DNA of 32,982 nucleotides. Origin: a virus. The notes under the pieces are model-generated. The model saw only the letters and a list, made by a program, of their open reading frames with translations. It was not told the DNA's origin and did no database searches. Each line of letters starts with the position of its first letter. The stretch's first letter is position 1. The translations under genes and the position numbers were made by a program. This document shows, one piece after another, positions 1 to 5,585 of this stretch. The stretch covers positions 1-32,982 of IMG/VR virus record IMGVR_UViG_3300035666_000105. One strand, written 5' to 3'.

Positions 1-136
1 AGAAGTAAATCCCACTCATAATAACCCTTTCAGTTTCTCCAGTAACTCCAGCTCTGTGCCAAAGTTTGTTTCAAATGCTATGCGCCCAGCATGGATAGCA
101 ACACCATGACCACCGTTGCGATGATGATTAGGACAT
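1..136. repeat. Terminal direct repeat, left copy (circular overlap)
   Basis: These 136 bases recur at 32847-32982 with two mismatches (positions 127 and 130 of this copy). Joining the ends makes a circle of about 32,846 bp and keeps the gene order intact: the AP2-like gene starting at 32865 then overlaps the stop of the HNH gene at 16-18 as ATGA. It is best read as an assembly overlap of a circularly permuted genome, as headful-packaging P22-like phages produce. A true fixed terminal repeat cannot be excluded. Confidence 0.9.
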
Positions 137-270
137 AGCGGTATAACGTCTTTGCTTTTCATGCCCATACCAGCACCAGTTCTTAAGTGATGTATCTCGG
201 CAGGTGATTGACAAACAATACAACCCAGCTCCACCACCTTGTTAAAGTAAGCACGTTCAGCCTTGGTCAT
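16..270 (-). CDS. Ref-like HNH nuclease
   Basis: A small HNH-type nuclease of about 84 residues, resembling the RecA-dependent Ref family of phage P1. The visible metal and active-site pattern is CIVC, then an IHH pair seven residues later, then CPNHH, and finally a FETNFG-x-ELELL tail typical of Ref-like proteins. Family members cut DNA or assist recombination; which applies here is inference. The frame is open up to a GTG at 324, but that start lies 68 bases inside ninB. The ATG at 270 overlaps ninB by only 14 bases and is preferred, although no strong ribosome site is visible. The stop overlaps the start of the AP2-like gene (ATGA) across the circle junction. It lies in a lambda nin-like block of recombination genes. 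Confidence 0.75.
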   Translation of the reverse strand: MTKAERAYFNKVVELGCIVCQSPAEIHHLRTGAGMGMKSKDVIPLCPNHHRNGGHGVAIHAGRIAFETNFGTELELLEKLKGLL

Positions 271-622
271 CAAATACAAACCCATTATCTGCTGCGTATC
301 GTATGCAGTTGTCCAGATACTCACTCATTGCTTTGGTGTCCTGCTTGGTGGTTGATAGTAACTGTTTCGCTTCCTCACCATCGTAGTTCACCACCTTGAA
401 TAGAAACTTGTAGCGCAGCATATCGTGTGCAAAGTCTTTATCGTAGCCGAAGTGCTTGCCAAACTCGGTGACAAACTTCCAATATAAGTCATTCTGCGAG
501 TGTGATCGTGTTGACTTTCTTGGCTTGGCAGTCACAACATAACCAAGCGATAGGTCTAGCTGCTGGAGTTTAGCAACAAGGTTAGGCAGATTGCCTGGCG
601 ATAACGAGAAGTTATTAATCAT
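257..622 (-). CDS. ninB: NinB/Orf-like recombination mediator
   Basis: A 121-residue protein of the lambda NinB (Orf) family, which helps load recombinase on SSB-coated single-stranded DNA. The recognisable part is the basic stretch PRKSTRSHSQNDLYW at about residues 34-48, followed by a helical segment with HFGYDKDFAHDMLRYKFL, matching the family's R-x-x-QN-x-x-W and later His signature. It is a little shorter than lambda NinB (about 146 residues). The start ATG at 622 has GAGG ten bases upstream and overlaps the stop of the preceding 44-residue gene as ATGA. Its partners are probably the ERF annealing protein on the other strand and the Ref-like nuclease just downstream. Confidence 0.75.
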   Translation of the reverse strand: MINNFSLSPGNLPNLVAKLQQLDLSLGYVVTAKPRKSTRSHSQNDLYWKFVTEFGKHFGYDKDFAHDMLRYKFLFKVVNYDGEEAKQLLSTTKQDTKAMSEYLDNCIRYAADNGFVFDDQG

Positions 623-753
623 TGTGGTTTTTCCTCGTCGTCAAATGTCATATTATTGGGATGTGTAATGTCATCATGCACAATCAATCCATCCTCATCA
701 GCCTCAATAAAGCGTTGGCATATTACGCACCAGTAGCCATTGTCATTTATCAT
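619..753 (-). CDS. 44-aa zinc-finger-like protein
   Basis: A tiny ORF of 44 residues with a plausible C2H2 zinc site: CVIC at residues 9-12 and His at 26 and 31 (C-x2-C-x13-H-x4-H). The C-terminal third is acidic (FDDEEKPQ). It overlaps the stop of the upstream 54-residue gene by 11 bases and the start of ninB by ATGA, so it is translationally linked on both sides. The ribosome site is weak (AAGG about 11 bases away). Similar short single-finger proteins are common in phage nin-like regions. Function unknown; it may bind DNA or a host protein. Confidence 0.6.
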   Translation of the reverse strand: MINDNGYWCVICQRFIEADEDGLIVHDDITHPNNMTFDDEEKPQ

Positions 754-907
754 TTGCTTGCGCCTTTGCTTCATCTGCTGTGGCAAAGAACCCTTTACTT
801 TCGTTTAAACGGTATAAACCGTATTTGACTTTACCATCGTTGATGTATTTAGCAATAAGATAATCACCACACTTAATGCAGTAATCAGAAACTTTAGTCC
901 AGATCAT
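743..907 (-). CDS. 54-aa small protein with CxxC
   Basis: A 54-residue protein. The start at 907 overlaps the stop of the upstream 167-residue gene as ATGA, which supports coupled translation. It carries one CIKC pair at residues 10-13, then a short basic and aromatic segment (KYINDGKVKYGLYRL) and an acidic/alanine-rich end. The single CxxC could be half a zinc site completed by dimerisation, or a remnant. No family is recognised. It sits between a zinc-site protein and ninB in a run of short overlapping genes, so a role in DNA metabolism or host takeover is only a contextual guess. Confidence 0.55.
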   Translation of the reverse strand: MIWTKVSDYCIKCGDYLIAKYINDGKVKYGLYRLNESKGFFATADEAKAQANDK

Positions 908-1407
908 CGTCTGCCGATCTCTTTCAATACTAAATCAGCTAGGTTCATAATCTCAATGCTGTTTGATACAGATGGCCCATCATCTTTAACCACGTTTGTA
1001 ATGCCATGCGTTACAAGTTCATATAATCTCTTTTCCAACCTAACACCCCACTTCCTCATGCTTAAACTGTTATCAAGCCTACGATCTAAGTCATTGGGTA
1101 AGTATTCAGCATCACCGCTATTATGCAAAGATATTAACCAGCCTTTAATATCAAATGGTTGTCCATGAAATGATTTGCGTATGGTTAGTATTAGATTAAC
1201 TAATTGCTCATGCTGGCGATAACGATGCGTTATGGTTGCCCAGTTACCAGAATCAGCCCTAAAGTGTGCAGCACACATCCAATCATTGACTGGCCCACTG
1301 GTTGAGTTATTTAACGAGCCTGGCATGATGCAGCCGTAACACATACACATTCCATCGACTGATTTAGGACTGCTATCAACGTCTTGTTCTTTTTTTGCCC
1401 ATTTCAT
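904..1407 (-). CDS. Hypothetical zinc-site protein in replication block
   Basis: A 167-residue protein of unknown function. Its N-terminal part has a likely zinc site: Cys 21, 23 and 26 (MCMCYGC) and, after about 19 residues, C45-x2-H48 (WMCAAHF). The rest is helical and charged with no motif I recognise. The start at 1407 overlaps the stop of the DnaT-like gene (ATGA), and its stop overlaps the next gene the same way, so it belongs to the replication and recombination operon. Its N-terminal residues MKWAKK resemble the start of its neighbour (MKWFKH), but the rest does not, so I do not infer duplication. Confidence 0.65.
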   Translation of the reverse strand: MKWAKKEQDVDSSPKSVDGMCMCYGCIMPGSLNNSTSGPVNDWMCAAHFRADSGNWATITHRYRQHEQLVNLILTIRKSFHGQPFDIKGWLISLHNSGDAEYLPNDLDRRLDNSLSMRKWGVRLEKRLYELVTHGITNVVKDDGPSVSNSIEIMNLADLVLKEIGRR

Positions 1408-2129
1408 TTTTTAGTTCCTTTGAGTTGCTTAATCTTATAGCTTTTAATAAAGGCGTGTTCCCATTCACCTTGGGTGCGCTGCATATTAGGTTGCGTTACC
1501 CAGTATGTCCTAAACTCTAGGAACTCATCAACTGGATAATCATCACCCAGCTTCATGCCAGCAATCTTAGCTAATGTTTCAAAGCTATCAGAAGGTGTCC
1601 AATCACCATACATTGAAAACTTTTGACTTGAATATGTAAAATTGGTGGGTGGTGGTGGTTCTGGTATTTCATACTCAATAACTTTGCTAACCTCTCCTAC
1701 TTCTGTTCTTATCTCTTCTGTTCTGTTCTCTTCTCTTCTTATACCTCGGACTTTATCGGTAGTGTCTAGGGACATTCTAGGGAGAGTATCGGGAGAGTTC
1801 TTATTACTTCTGATTAACTGTTGCGTGTATTCATCTGTTCTAGTTGCCATTTTTAAGCAGGTAATAACACCAGTTGAGTTTTCAAAAAGCCCTAATTCAA
1901 CCATGTAAGTCATAATATGCTGGACTAAATCACTTGATAACTTAAAATCATCTGCAATCAATTCAGCATCATGTTCTAATTCAAAAGTTAAGTTATGCTT
2001 TTCTACGTTACGAGCAATCAACTCTAAGCAATACCAGTAAATTCCATAACCTTGTGCGCCATACTTTAATCTTAATTTTTTTAACTTTGAATCATTGCTT
2101 GCATCTGAATCATGTTTAAACCATTTCAT
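1404..2129 (-). CDS. Replication initiation protein, DUF4373-like plus DnaT-like domain
   Basis: A two-domain, 241-residue protein likely to start phage replication or help load the host helicase. Residues 1-105 resemble the winged-helix N-terminal domain of phage Lin1244/DUF4373-type proteins (WFKHDSDASNDSKLKKLRLKYG, read in two parts). Residues 170-235 resemble the DnaT primosome domain: DWTP at about 176-179, then EFRTYW and a W-x2-AFIKSYK ending. The linker (about 106-165) is low complexity and Glu/Arg-rich, and its DNA is a purine-rich repeat tract. GGGAG lies eight bases before the start. A hairpin with a U-run and a promoter-like site precede it, so its expression is probably controlled separately from the methylase and nuclease upstream. 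Confidence 0.75.
   Translation of the reverse strand: MKWFKHDSDASNDSKLKKLRLKYGAQGYGIYWYCLELIARNVEKHNLTFELEHDAELIADDFKLSSDLVQHIMTYMVELGLFENSTGVITCLKMATRTDEYTQQLIRSNKNSPDTLPRMSLDTTDKVRGIRREENRTEEIRTEVGEVSKVIEYEIPEPPPPTNFTYSSQKFSMYGDWTPSDSFETLAKIAGMKLGDDYPVDEFLEFRTYWVTQPNMQRTQGEWEHAFIKSYKIKQLKGTKK
1691..1740. other. Pyrimidine/purine-rich repeat tract, possible origin
   Basis: Fifty bases almost purely pyrimidine on the plus strand (purine on the coding strand) inside the initiator-like gene. CTTCTGTTCT occurs at 1700-1709 and again at 1715-1724, a 15-base step, followed by CTTCTCTTCTT. It encodes the Glu/Arg-rich linker between the two protein domains. In lambda the origin iterons also lie inside the initiator gene O, in its interdomain linker. 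Origin function here is inference only. Confidence 0.3.
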
Positions 2130-2143
2130 TACTTACTCCCATG

Positions 2144-2223
2144 AAAAAGGCTTCACCTGCTAACTCCACTTTTTAGGTGGTTGGAAGAACGGTCTTAGTA
2201 ACCGCCAGTTAGCATGTGAAGCC
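2144..2223 (-). terminator. Long hairpin plus U-run, terminator or attenuator
   Basis: Seventeen-base arms at 2149-2165 and 2207-2223 pair with one mismatch. Read on the minus strand, the stem ends in GTGAAGCC followed at once by five U (2148-2144), the form of an intrinsic terminator. The 41-base interior also folds: GGTGGTT with AACCGCC (plus-strand reading, one wobble), capped by AAGA-ACGG-TCTT. GTGG can instead pair with the nearby CCAC, so two inner folds exclude each other. It lies in the leader of the DnaT-like gene, the place of tR1 in lambda. Confidence 0.6.
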
Positions 2224-2235
2224 CTACTAAAGTTA

Positions 2236-2251
2236 ATCACTTCCAAGTGAT
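2236..2251. promoter_or_regulatory. 16-bp palindrome, possible operator
   Basis: ATCACTTCCAAGTGAT is a 16-base inverted repeat: seven-base arms around CC. A two-base loop is too short for a good RNA hairpin, so a protein-binding palindrome is likelier. It would cover the first transcribed bases of the promoter-like site at 2259-2287. The cognate regulator is unknown. Confidence 0.35.
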
Positions 2252-2258
2252 AACAACA

Positions 2259-2287
2259 ATCTTAATTTAAATACTTTTAATTGTAAA
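2259..2287 (-). promoter_or_regulatory. Candidate promoter for replication gene
   Basis: On the minus strand TTTACA (2287-2282, five of six consensus) is separated by 17 bases from TAAGAT (2264-2259, four of six). It lies at the 3' end of the VRR-NUC gene and points at the palindrome, hairpin and DnaT-like gene. The same TAAGAT hexamer is in the capsid promoter candidate near 27393. The region is AT-rich, so chance matches are possible. Confidence 0.35.
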
Positions 2288-2620
2288 GTAATCATTTATT
2301 GCTTGTTTAGCTTCATCGAACCCATAACAAACCACAGCTTTATAACCCATAGCAGTTGCCACAGTCATAAACTCTTTCTGGCTGCTAGACACCTTACCGC
2401 CCTTAACCTTCATCTCAATGAATAAGCCATGATACTCGGCTGCAGGGATCATTAAGAATAAGTCAGGCACTCCAGCCATGCCACCCTCTGCCTTTAACTT
2501 AACTGCTGTGCCTATATGTCGGACACCACCATTAGGGATCGCCCACAAGCATTTAGCAAACTTTGGGTATTGGTAGCGAAACCATTGGATTGTTGCAACC
2601 TGCTCTGCGTGTTCTGTCAT
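2267..2620 (-). CDS. VRR-NUC domain nuclease
   Basis: A 117-residue single-domain nuclease of the VRR-NUC (PD-(D/E)XK) family. Visible catalytic elements are an N-terminal Glu (E3 or E6 in MTEHAEQ), GVPDLFL with D53, and IEMKVKGGKVSSSQKEF with E69 and K71, then a Gly-Tyr strand (MGYKAVVCYG). Stand-alone VRR-NUC proteins in phages are thought to act on branched or structured DNA during replication and recombination. The start overlaps the methyltransferase stop as ATGA, so the two are co-translated, which also permits a modification-dependent role (inference). It is complete at the usual length for this compact family. Confidence 0.88.
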   Translation of the reverse strand: MTEHAEQVATIQWFRYQYPKFAKCLWAIPNGGVRHIGTAVKLKAEGGMAGVPDLFLMIPAAEYHGLFIEMKVKGGKVSSSQKEFMTVATAMGYKAVVCYGFDEAKQAINDYFTIKSI

Positions 2621-3606
2621 ACAAAATCCATTGATTGTTGAGCCGTTCGTTTATCTTGAATTTTTATATACTCTGGATTTAGTTCTGCACCTAACCATTT
2701 TCTACCAAGTTTTTGCGCCACCTTACCAACTGTTCCACTTCCCATGAATGGGTCAAAAACAATATCGCCAGTTTTAGAGCCAGCTAATATGCAATATGTT
2801 GGCAGCTCCTCTGGGAATGTAGCAAAGTGTCCACCGCTTTCTTGACTGTTGGAGTTTGCAGGAATAAACCATACATCTCTTTTATTGCGTGTTTCAGTAT
2901 ATGCTCTAAATCCAGATTCTGATTGCGTTCCATCCATATTATGCCGTCTGCCACTATTTGCAGCTTCAACACCTTTACTGCCTCTAGGTGAACTTCCATC
3001 ATTACTTACTGATTTTTCTTTAATTGCTTCATTATCAAAATAATATTTTTCATTTTTACTTAACAAAAATATATATTCATGGGATTTAGTGCATCTGTCT
3101 TTTACACTTTCAGGCATTACATTTGGCTTTGCCCAGATAATATCTTGTCTTAAATACCAACCATCAGCTCGTAATGCAAATGCAAGCATCCACGGTATGC
3201 CGATTAAATCTTTATTCTTTAATCCTTGCGATTTAAGCATTTTTGTATCACGCACTCTGCTTAATCCTAAATCCATAACGTGAGCATCTTCTCTTGTTGT
3301 GCCTTTAGCTAAAGTTTGTCCAACACTTTTGCAGTCTTTATGACTTGAATAACTATCGCCAATGTTTAACCATAGCGTTCCATCATCATCAAGTAAATCC
3401 CATAAGCATCTAAAGACTTCAACCATTGCATCAATATATGCTTGCGGTGTTTGCTCTAATCCTATTTGTCCATCCATTCCATAGTTACGCAATCCATAGT
3501 ATGGCGGACTGGTTACGCAGGTTTGAACTTTTACACCATCAGCTATTAACTGGCGCATTACATCACGACAATCACCTACAATCGATTGGTTTATTATCAT
3601 ATTCAT
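2617..3606 (-). CDS. DNA methyltransferase, N4-cytosine/N6-adenine type
   Basis: A 329-residue SAM-dependent DNA methyltransferase with motifs in the circularly permuted (beta) order: catalytic motif IV TSPPYYGLR at residues 32-40 and SAM-binding motif I FDPFMGSGTV at about 284-293, followed by LGAELNPEY. SPPY is more typical of N4-cytosine enzymes, but N6-adenine activity is possible. The variable stretch at about 165-260 should contain target recognition. No restriction enzyme with a matching gene pair is present, so self-protection against host restriction is the simplest role. It starts at 3606, overlapping the stop of the Cro-like gene (ATGA), and is thus the second gene of the leftward operon; the ATG at 3600 is an alternative start. 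Confidence 0.9.
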   Translation of the reverse strand: MNMIINQSIVGDCRDVMRQLIADGVKVQTCVTSPPYYGLRNYGMDGQIGLEQTPQAYIDAMVEVFRCLWDLLDDDGTLWLNIGDSYSSHKDCKSVGQTLAKGTTREDAHVMDLGLSRVRDTKMLKSQGLKNKDLIGIPWMLAFALRADGWYLRQDIIWAKPNVMPESVKDRCTKSHEYIFLLSKNEKYYFDNEAIKEKSVSNDGSSPRGSKGVEAANSGRRHNMDGTQSESGFRAYTETRNKRDVWFIPANSNSQESGGHFATFPEELPTYCILAGSKTGDIVFDPFMGSGTVGKVAQKLGRKWLGAELNPEYIKIQDKRTAQQSMDFV

Positions 3607-3782
3607 TCTGCACTCGCCTTAAAGAATACATATAGCGATTCAACCAAAGCATAGCTGCTATCACCGCCACTAGCTATCTTGTCTAGGCGATAACGATTAA
3701 TGCCAATCTCTGCTGCCACCGCCTTGATGTTTATCTTAGGGTCTTTCAGCTTGCGTCTTACATACTCTAATTGTGTTTCCAT
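3603..3782 (-). CDS. Cro-like small HTH regulator
   Basis: A 59-residue DNA-binding protein. Residues 17-40 (INIKAVAAEIGINRY, then RLDKIASGG) form a helix-turn-helix of the phage Cro/CI type, with the A-x3-G-I pattern in the turn. It is the first gene of the leftward operon. Its start at 3782 has AGGAG seven bases upstream, and its stop overlaps the methyltransferase start as ATGA. It faces the early rightward operon across an AT-rich divergent promoter region with inverted repeats, its probable operators. It lacks any cleavage or oligomerisation domain, so it corresponds to Cro rather than CI. I see no CI partner anywhere in the genome. Confidence 0.75.
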   Translation of the reverse strand: METQLEYVRRKLKDPKINIKAVAAEIGINRYRLDKIASGGDSSYALVESLYVFFKASAE

Positions 3783-3801
3783 ATTGCTCTCCTAAAACCG
3801 C

Positions 3802-3830
3802 ATTATAATTTAAATTAAAAATAAATGTAA
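3802..3830 (-). promoter_or_regulatory. Leftward promoter of the Cro-like operon
   Basis: On the minus strand a perfect TATAAT (3807-3802) lies 17 bases from TTACAT (3830-3825). Transcription would begin about 20 bases before the Cro-like start. The -35 match is weak, and the surroundings are very AT-rich, so activation or partial chance similarity is possible. Confidence 0.5.
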
Positions 3831-3865
3831 TATATTTATAAAATAGGTTGCATTTTATTTTTAAT
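3814..3865. promoter_or_regulatory. Inverted repeat in the divergent switch, likely operators
   Basis: ATTAAAAATAAATG at 3814-3827 is mirrored by CATTTTATTTTTAAT at 3851-3865 (one extra base). One arm lies in the spacer of the leftward promoter and the other in the spacer of the rightward promoter, so a bound repressor would touch both. The Cro-like protein is the natural ligand by position. Low complexity lowers confidence. Confidence 0.4.
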
Positions 3866-3876
3866 GGGATTATAGT
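3848..3876 (+). promoter_or_regulatory. Rightward early promoter
   Basis: TTGCAT (3848-3853), a 17-base spacer, then TATAGT (3871-3876, five of six). It stands about 42 bases ahead of the first early gene, whose start has GGAG at good distance. It is the only sensible source of transcription for the plus-strand operon 3918-6908. Confidence 0.5.
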
Positions 3877-3917
3877 TATTCCACGTACCAAGCAGGTGCG
3901 CTTTACTGGAGATACAA

Positions 3918-4211
3918 ATGAAATACGTTAGAGCAAAATTTGATGATGATTTTTCTGAAACCATACCCAGCAACATTCCCGATCTAGTTGAGCAGTTCTT
4001 AATCAACTCACCAAACTTATCAGACTACGTTGAGGAACTAGACATCATCACCGACCAGGTGCTGGTAATTCTTTACGATGCTAATGACGATAAGCTGGGT
4101 CGTATTCGTGACCTTTACAATAAACGCATAAGCGAAATAGCATACTTTGTTGATGCAAACTACGACACCAACAAACACGCAGCTTGGCTTTTAGAACTAG
4201 CGATGGAGTAA
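3918..4211 (+). CDS. Hypothetical early protein, first gene of rightward operon
   Basis: A 97-residue acidic protein, not recognised. It has no membrane segment or signal peptide; it looks like a compact mixed alpha/beta domain (MKYVRAKFDDDF opening, LVEQFLINSPNLSDYVEEL helix region, VLVILYDANDDK strand). The start has GGAG seven bases upstream. As the first gene behind the early promoter it would be made in quantity right after infection, a position often held by inhibitors of host functions or by antitermination factors. That role is inferred from position alone. It is followed after three bases by a small membrane protein gene. Confidence 0.7.
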   Translation: MKYVRAKFDDDFSETIPSNIPDLVEQFLINSPNLSDYVEELDIITDQVLVILYDANDDKLGRIRDLYNKRISEIAYFVDANYDTNKHAAWLLELAME

Positions 4212-4214
4212 ATC

Positions 4215-4331
4215 ATGATTGACTATAAAAACCACAAACCTAAAACAAACTGGACACCAATAATAGAAAATGTTTGCTTTGTCCTTAGCATGGCTATGCT
4301 GGCTTTTCTTTACTTATTGATAGGAGCTTAA
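4215..4331 (+). CDS. 38-aa single-pass membrane protein
   Basis: A 38-residue ORF with a basic N-terminal part (MIDYKNHKPKTNW) and one hydrophobic segment at about residues 16-37 (VCFVLSMAMLAFLYLL), ending right after it. Positive-inside logic would put the N-terminus in the cytoplasm. GGAG lies six bases before the start, and the last codons contain the TAGGAG ribosome site of the next gene. Family unknown; a role in superinfection exclusion or lysis timing would be guesswork. Confidence 0.6.
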   Translation: MIDYKNHKPKTNWTPIIENVCFVLSMAMLAFLYLLIGA

Positions 4332-4333
4332 TC

Positions 4334-4585
4334 ATGGCTAATGATGCTTACATTGATGATGATAGTTATCAACAACAGCAAGACCAAGAGTATGAGTTAT
4401 GGGTTTATGAACAGGAAAGAAAAGAACACATTGCCGATCTACAAAAACAGTTTACAGAGTTTTTATATAACAACTACACGATAGGCAACGGTGAACAGCT
4501 TATCCACATACTTGAGCAAGGTGATGCACTAGAGGCTTTTTTAGAGCTTAAAGGCTTACCAGAAGACACTGAAATTGAAATCTAA
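4334..4585 (+). CDS. Hypothetical acidic early protein
   Basis: An 83-residue, Glu/Gln/Asp-rich protein with no recognised family. Residues 10-45 are likely helical and may form a coiled coil (SYQQQQDQEYELWVYEQERK onwards), followed by a second helix region (EQLIHILEQGDALEAFLELKG). TAGGAG precedes the start at good distance. It sits just upstream of the ERF gene, with an 11-base gap holding the ERF ribosome site, so it may accompany the recombination function, as small accessory proteins in such operons often do. No direct evidence. Confidence 0.65.
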   Translation: MANDAYIDDDSYQQQQDQEYELWVYEQERKEHIADLQKQFTEFLYNNYTIGNGEQLIHILEQGDALEAFLELKGLPEDTEIEI

Positions 4586-4596
4586 GGAGAATAAAA

Positions 4597-5199
4597 ATGT
4601 CAGTTTACAAAAAATTAAATAATGCACGACTAGAGTTACAAAATACTAAACTAAGTAAGTCAGGTCACAACAAGTTTGCTGGCTATAAATACTTTGAGCT
4701 TGGTGACTTCTTGCCAACCATCAACAATATATTCAGCAATGCTGGTTTATGTGGTGTGGTTAGCTTTACAGCAGACCTAGCAACATTGACCATCACAGAC
4801 ATTGATGACAACTCACAGATAGTTATCACCAGCCCTATGGGTAGCGCAGCGTTAAAGGGCTGCCATGAGGTGCAAAACGTAGGGGCGGTAGAAACCTATC
4901 AACGCAGGTACTTGTGGGTCACAGCAATGGAAATTGTAGAGCATGACGCACTTGATGCCACTACTGGAGCAGAAAAGCCAGCAATCCCAGAACTCAAGTC
5001 ACCAGAATACAGTAAAGAGGAAATGGATATTCTGCACAGCTTGGCTGAAGGCTTTACTGCGTTTGTGGCTGATAACAATCATGATGAAGCCAAAGTAACA
5101 TGGGATGCGTTAGACAATGAGCAGAAGTCTGTAATGTGGGGTTTGTTAGATAGCAAGACTAGGTCATCTTATAAAAAATACTCTAGTACAAATAAATAG
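4597..5199 (+). CDS. erf: ERF family single-strand annealing protein
   Basis: A 200-residue ERF superfamily recombinase, which coats single-stranded DNA and anneals complementary strands. In P22 this function circularises the terminally redundant genome after injection, and the terminal redundancy of this window fits that need. The diagnostic stretch GAVETYQRRYLW is at residues 96-107. Upstream lie KFAGYKYFELGDFLP (about 26-40) and a beta-rich core. The C-terminal 60 residues are helical and poorly conserved, as usual. AAGGAG stands a few bases before the start. It lies in the early operon, separate from NinB and the Ref-like nuclease, which act in the same pathway. Confidence 0.9.
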   Translation: MSVYKKLNNARLELQNTKLSKSGHNKFAGYKYFELGDFLPTINNIFSNAGLCGVVSFTADLATLTITDIDDNSQIVITSPMGSAALKGCHEVQNVGAVETYQRRYLWVTAMEIVEHDALDATTGAEKPAIPELKSPEYSKEEMDILHSLAEGFTAFVADNNHDEAKVTWDALDNEQKSVMWGLLDSKTRSSYKKYSSTNK

Positions 5200-5208
5200 G
5201 AGCTAATC

Positions 5209-5400
5209 ATGTCACAAAAAGCAAAAATACTTGAATGTCTAAGCAGGGGATGGAAGTCCCCACTTGATGCACTTAACGAAGCTGGCACGATGAAGCTGGC
5301 CACTAGGGTTGGTGAACTGCGCCACCAGGGTTACAAGATTAATGACATCTGGCATGAGTCTGGCAAATACAAACTTTATAAATTAGAGCAGTTAGTATGA
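5209..5400 (+). CDS. Small helix-turn-helix protein
   Basis: A 63-residue protein with the pattern of the phage 'helix-turn-helix domain' family: SQKAKILECLSRGWKSPLDA, then LATRVGELRHQGYKIND, and a wing-like end IWHESGKYKLYKL. This winged-helix form recurs in phage early regions, usually annotated without known function. It probably binds DNA and may regulate its own operon. AGGAG precedes the start. Its stop overlaps the next start (ATGA at 5397-5400), so translation is coupled. Confidence 0.7.
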   Translation: MSQKAKILECLSRGWKSPLDALNEAGTMKLATRVGELRHQGYKINDIWHESGKYKLYKLEQLV

Positions 5401-5585
5401 TGAACTTCATTAGCGATTTCATTGATGAATATGGTCATGCCTTGATGTTTAAAAGCGTTTATGGGTTAAAGGTTGAGCCAGACCCTAATCGTGAGAAACG
5501 AGTTCAAGCTGTGATTGCATTGATGGGTGATAAGTATTTGCTGGCAAAGCCAGTACAGAGGAAACAAAATGACAGAGTTAAATAA
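5397..5585 (+). CDS. Hypothetical 62-aa early protein
   Basis: A 62-residue protein, no family recognised. It opens with MMNFISDFIDEYGHALMFKS, probably helical, and ends basic (RKQNDRVK). The first ATG overlaps the upstream stop; the next codon is also ATG, so the exact start is uncertain by one residue. It overlaps the following gene by 17 bases. Similar short proteins fill many phage early operons. Confidence 0.55.
   Translation: MMNFISDFIDEYGHALMFKSVYGLKVEPDPNREKRVQAVIALMGDKYLLAKPVQRKQNDRVK

Noticed and set aside
16-324. Longer GTG start (324) for the HNH nuclease
   Set aside because: It would overlap ninB by 68 bases and adds residues outside the recognisable domain; the ATG at 270 is more economical.
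622-828. Plus-strand 68-codon ORF with hydrophobic stretches
   Set aside because: It lies antisense to two overlapping small minus-strand genes with ATGA junctions and zinc-site patterns, which explain the region better.
2141-2176. Plus-strand 11-codon ORF (MKKASPANSTF) covering one arm of the long hairpin, like a leader peptide
   Set aside because: No plus-strand gene follows and no ribosome site precedes; the flanking genes are all on the minus strand.
2149-2223. Retron-type ncRNA or tRNA-like element as an explanation for the long inverted repeat
   Set aside because: No reverse transcriptase is near, and no acceptor/anticodon/T-arm arrangement is visible; terminator/attenuator fits better because of the U-run.
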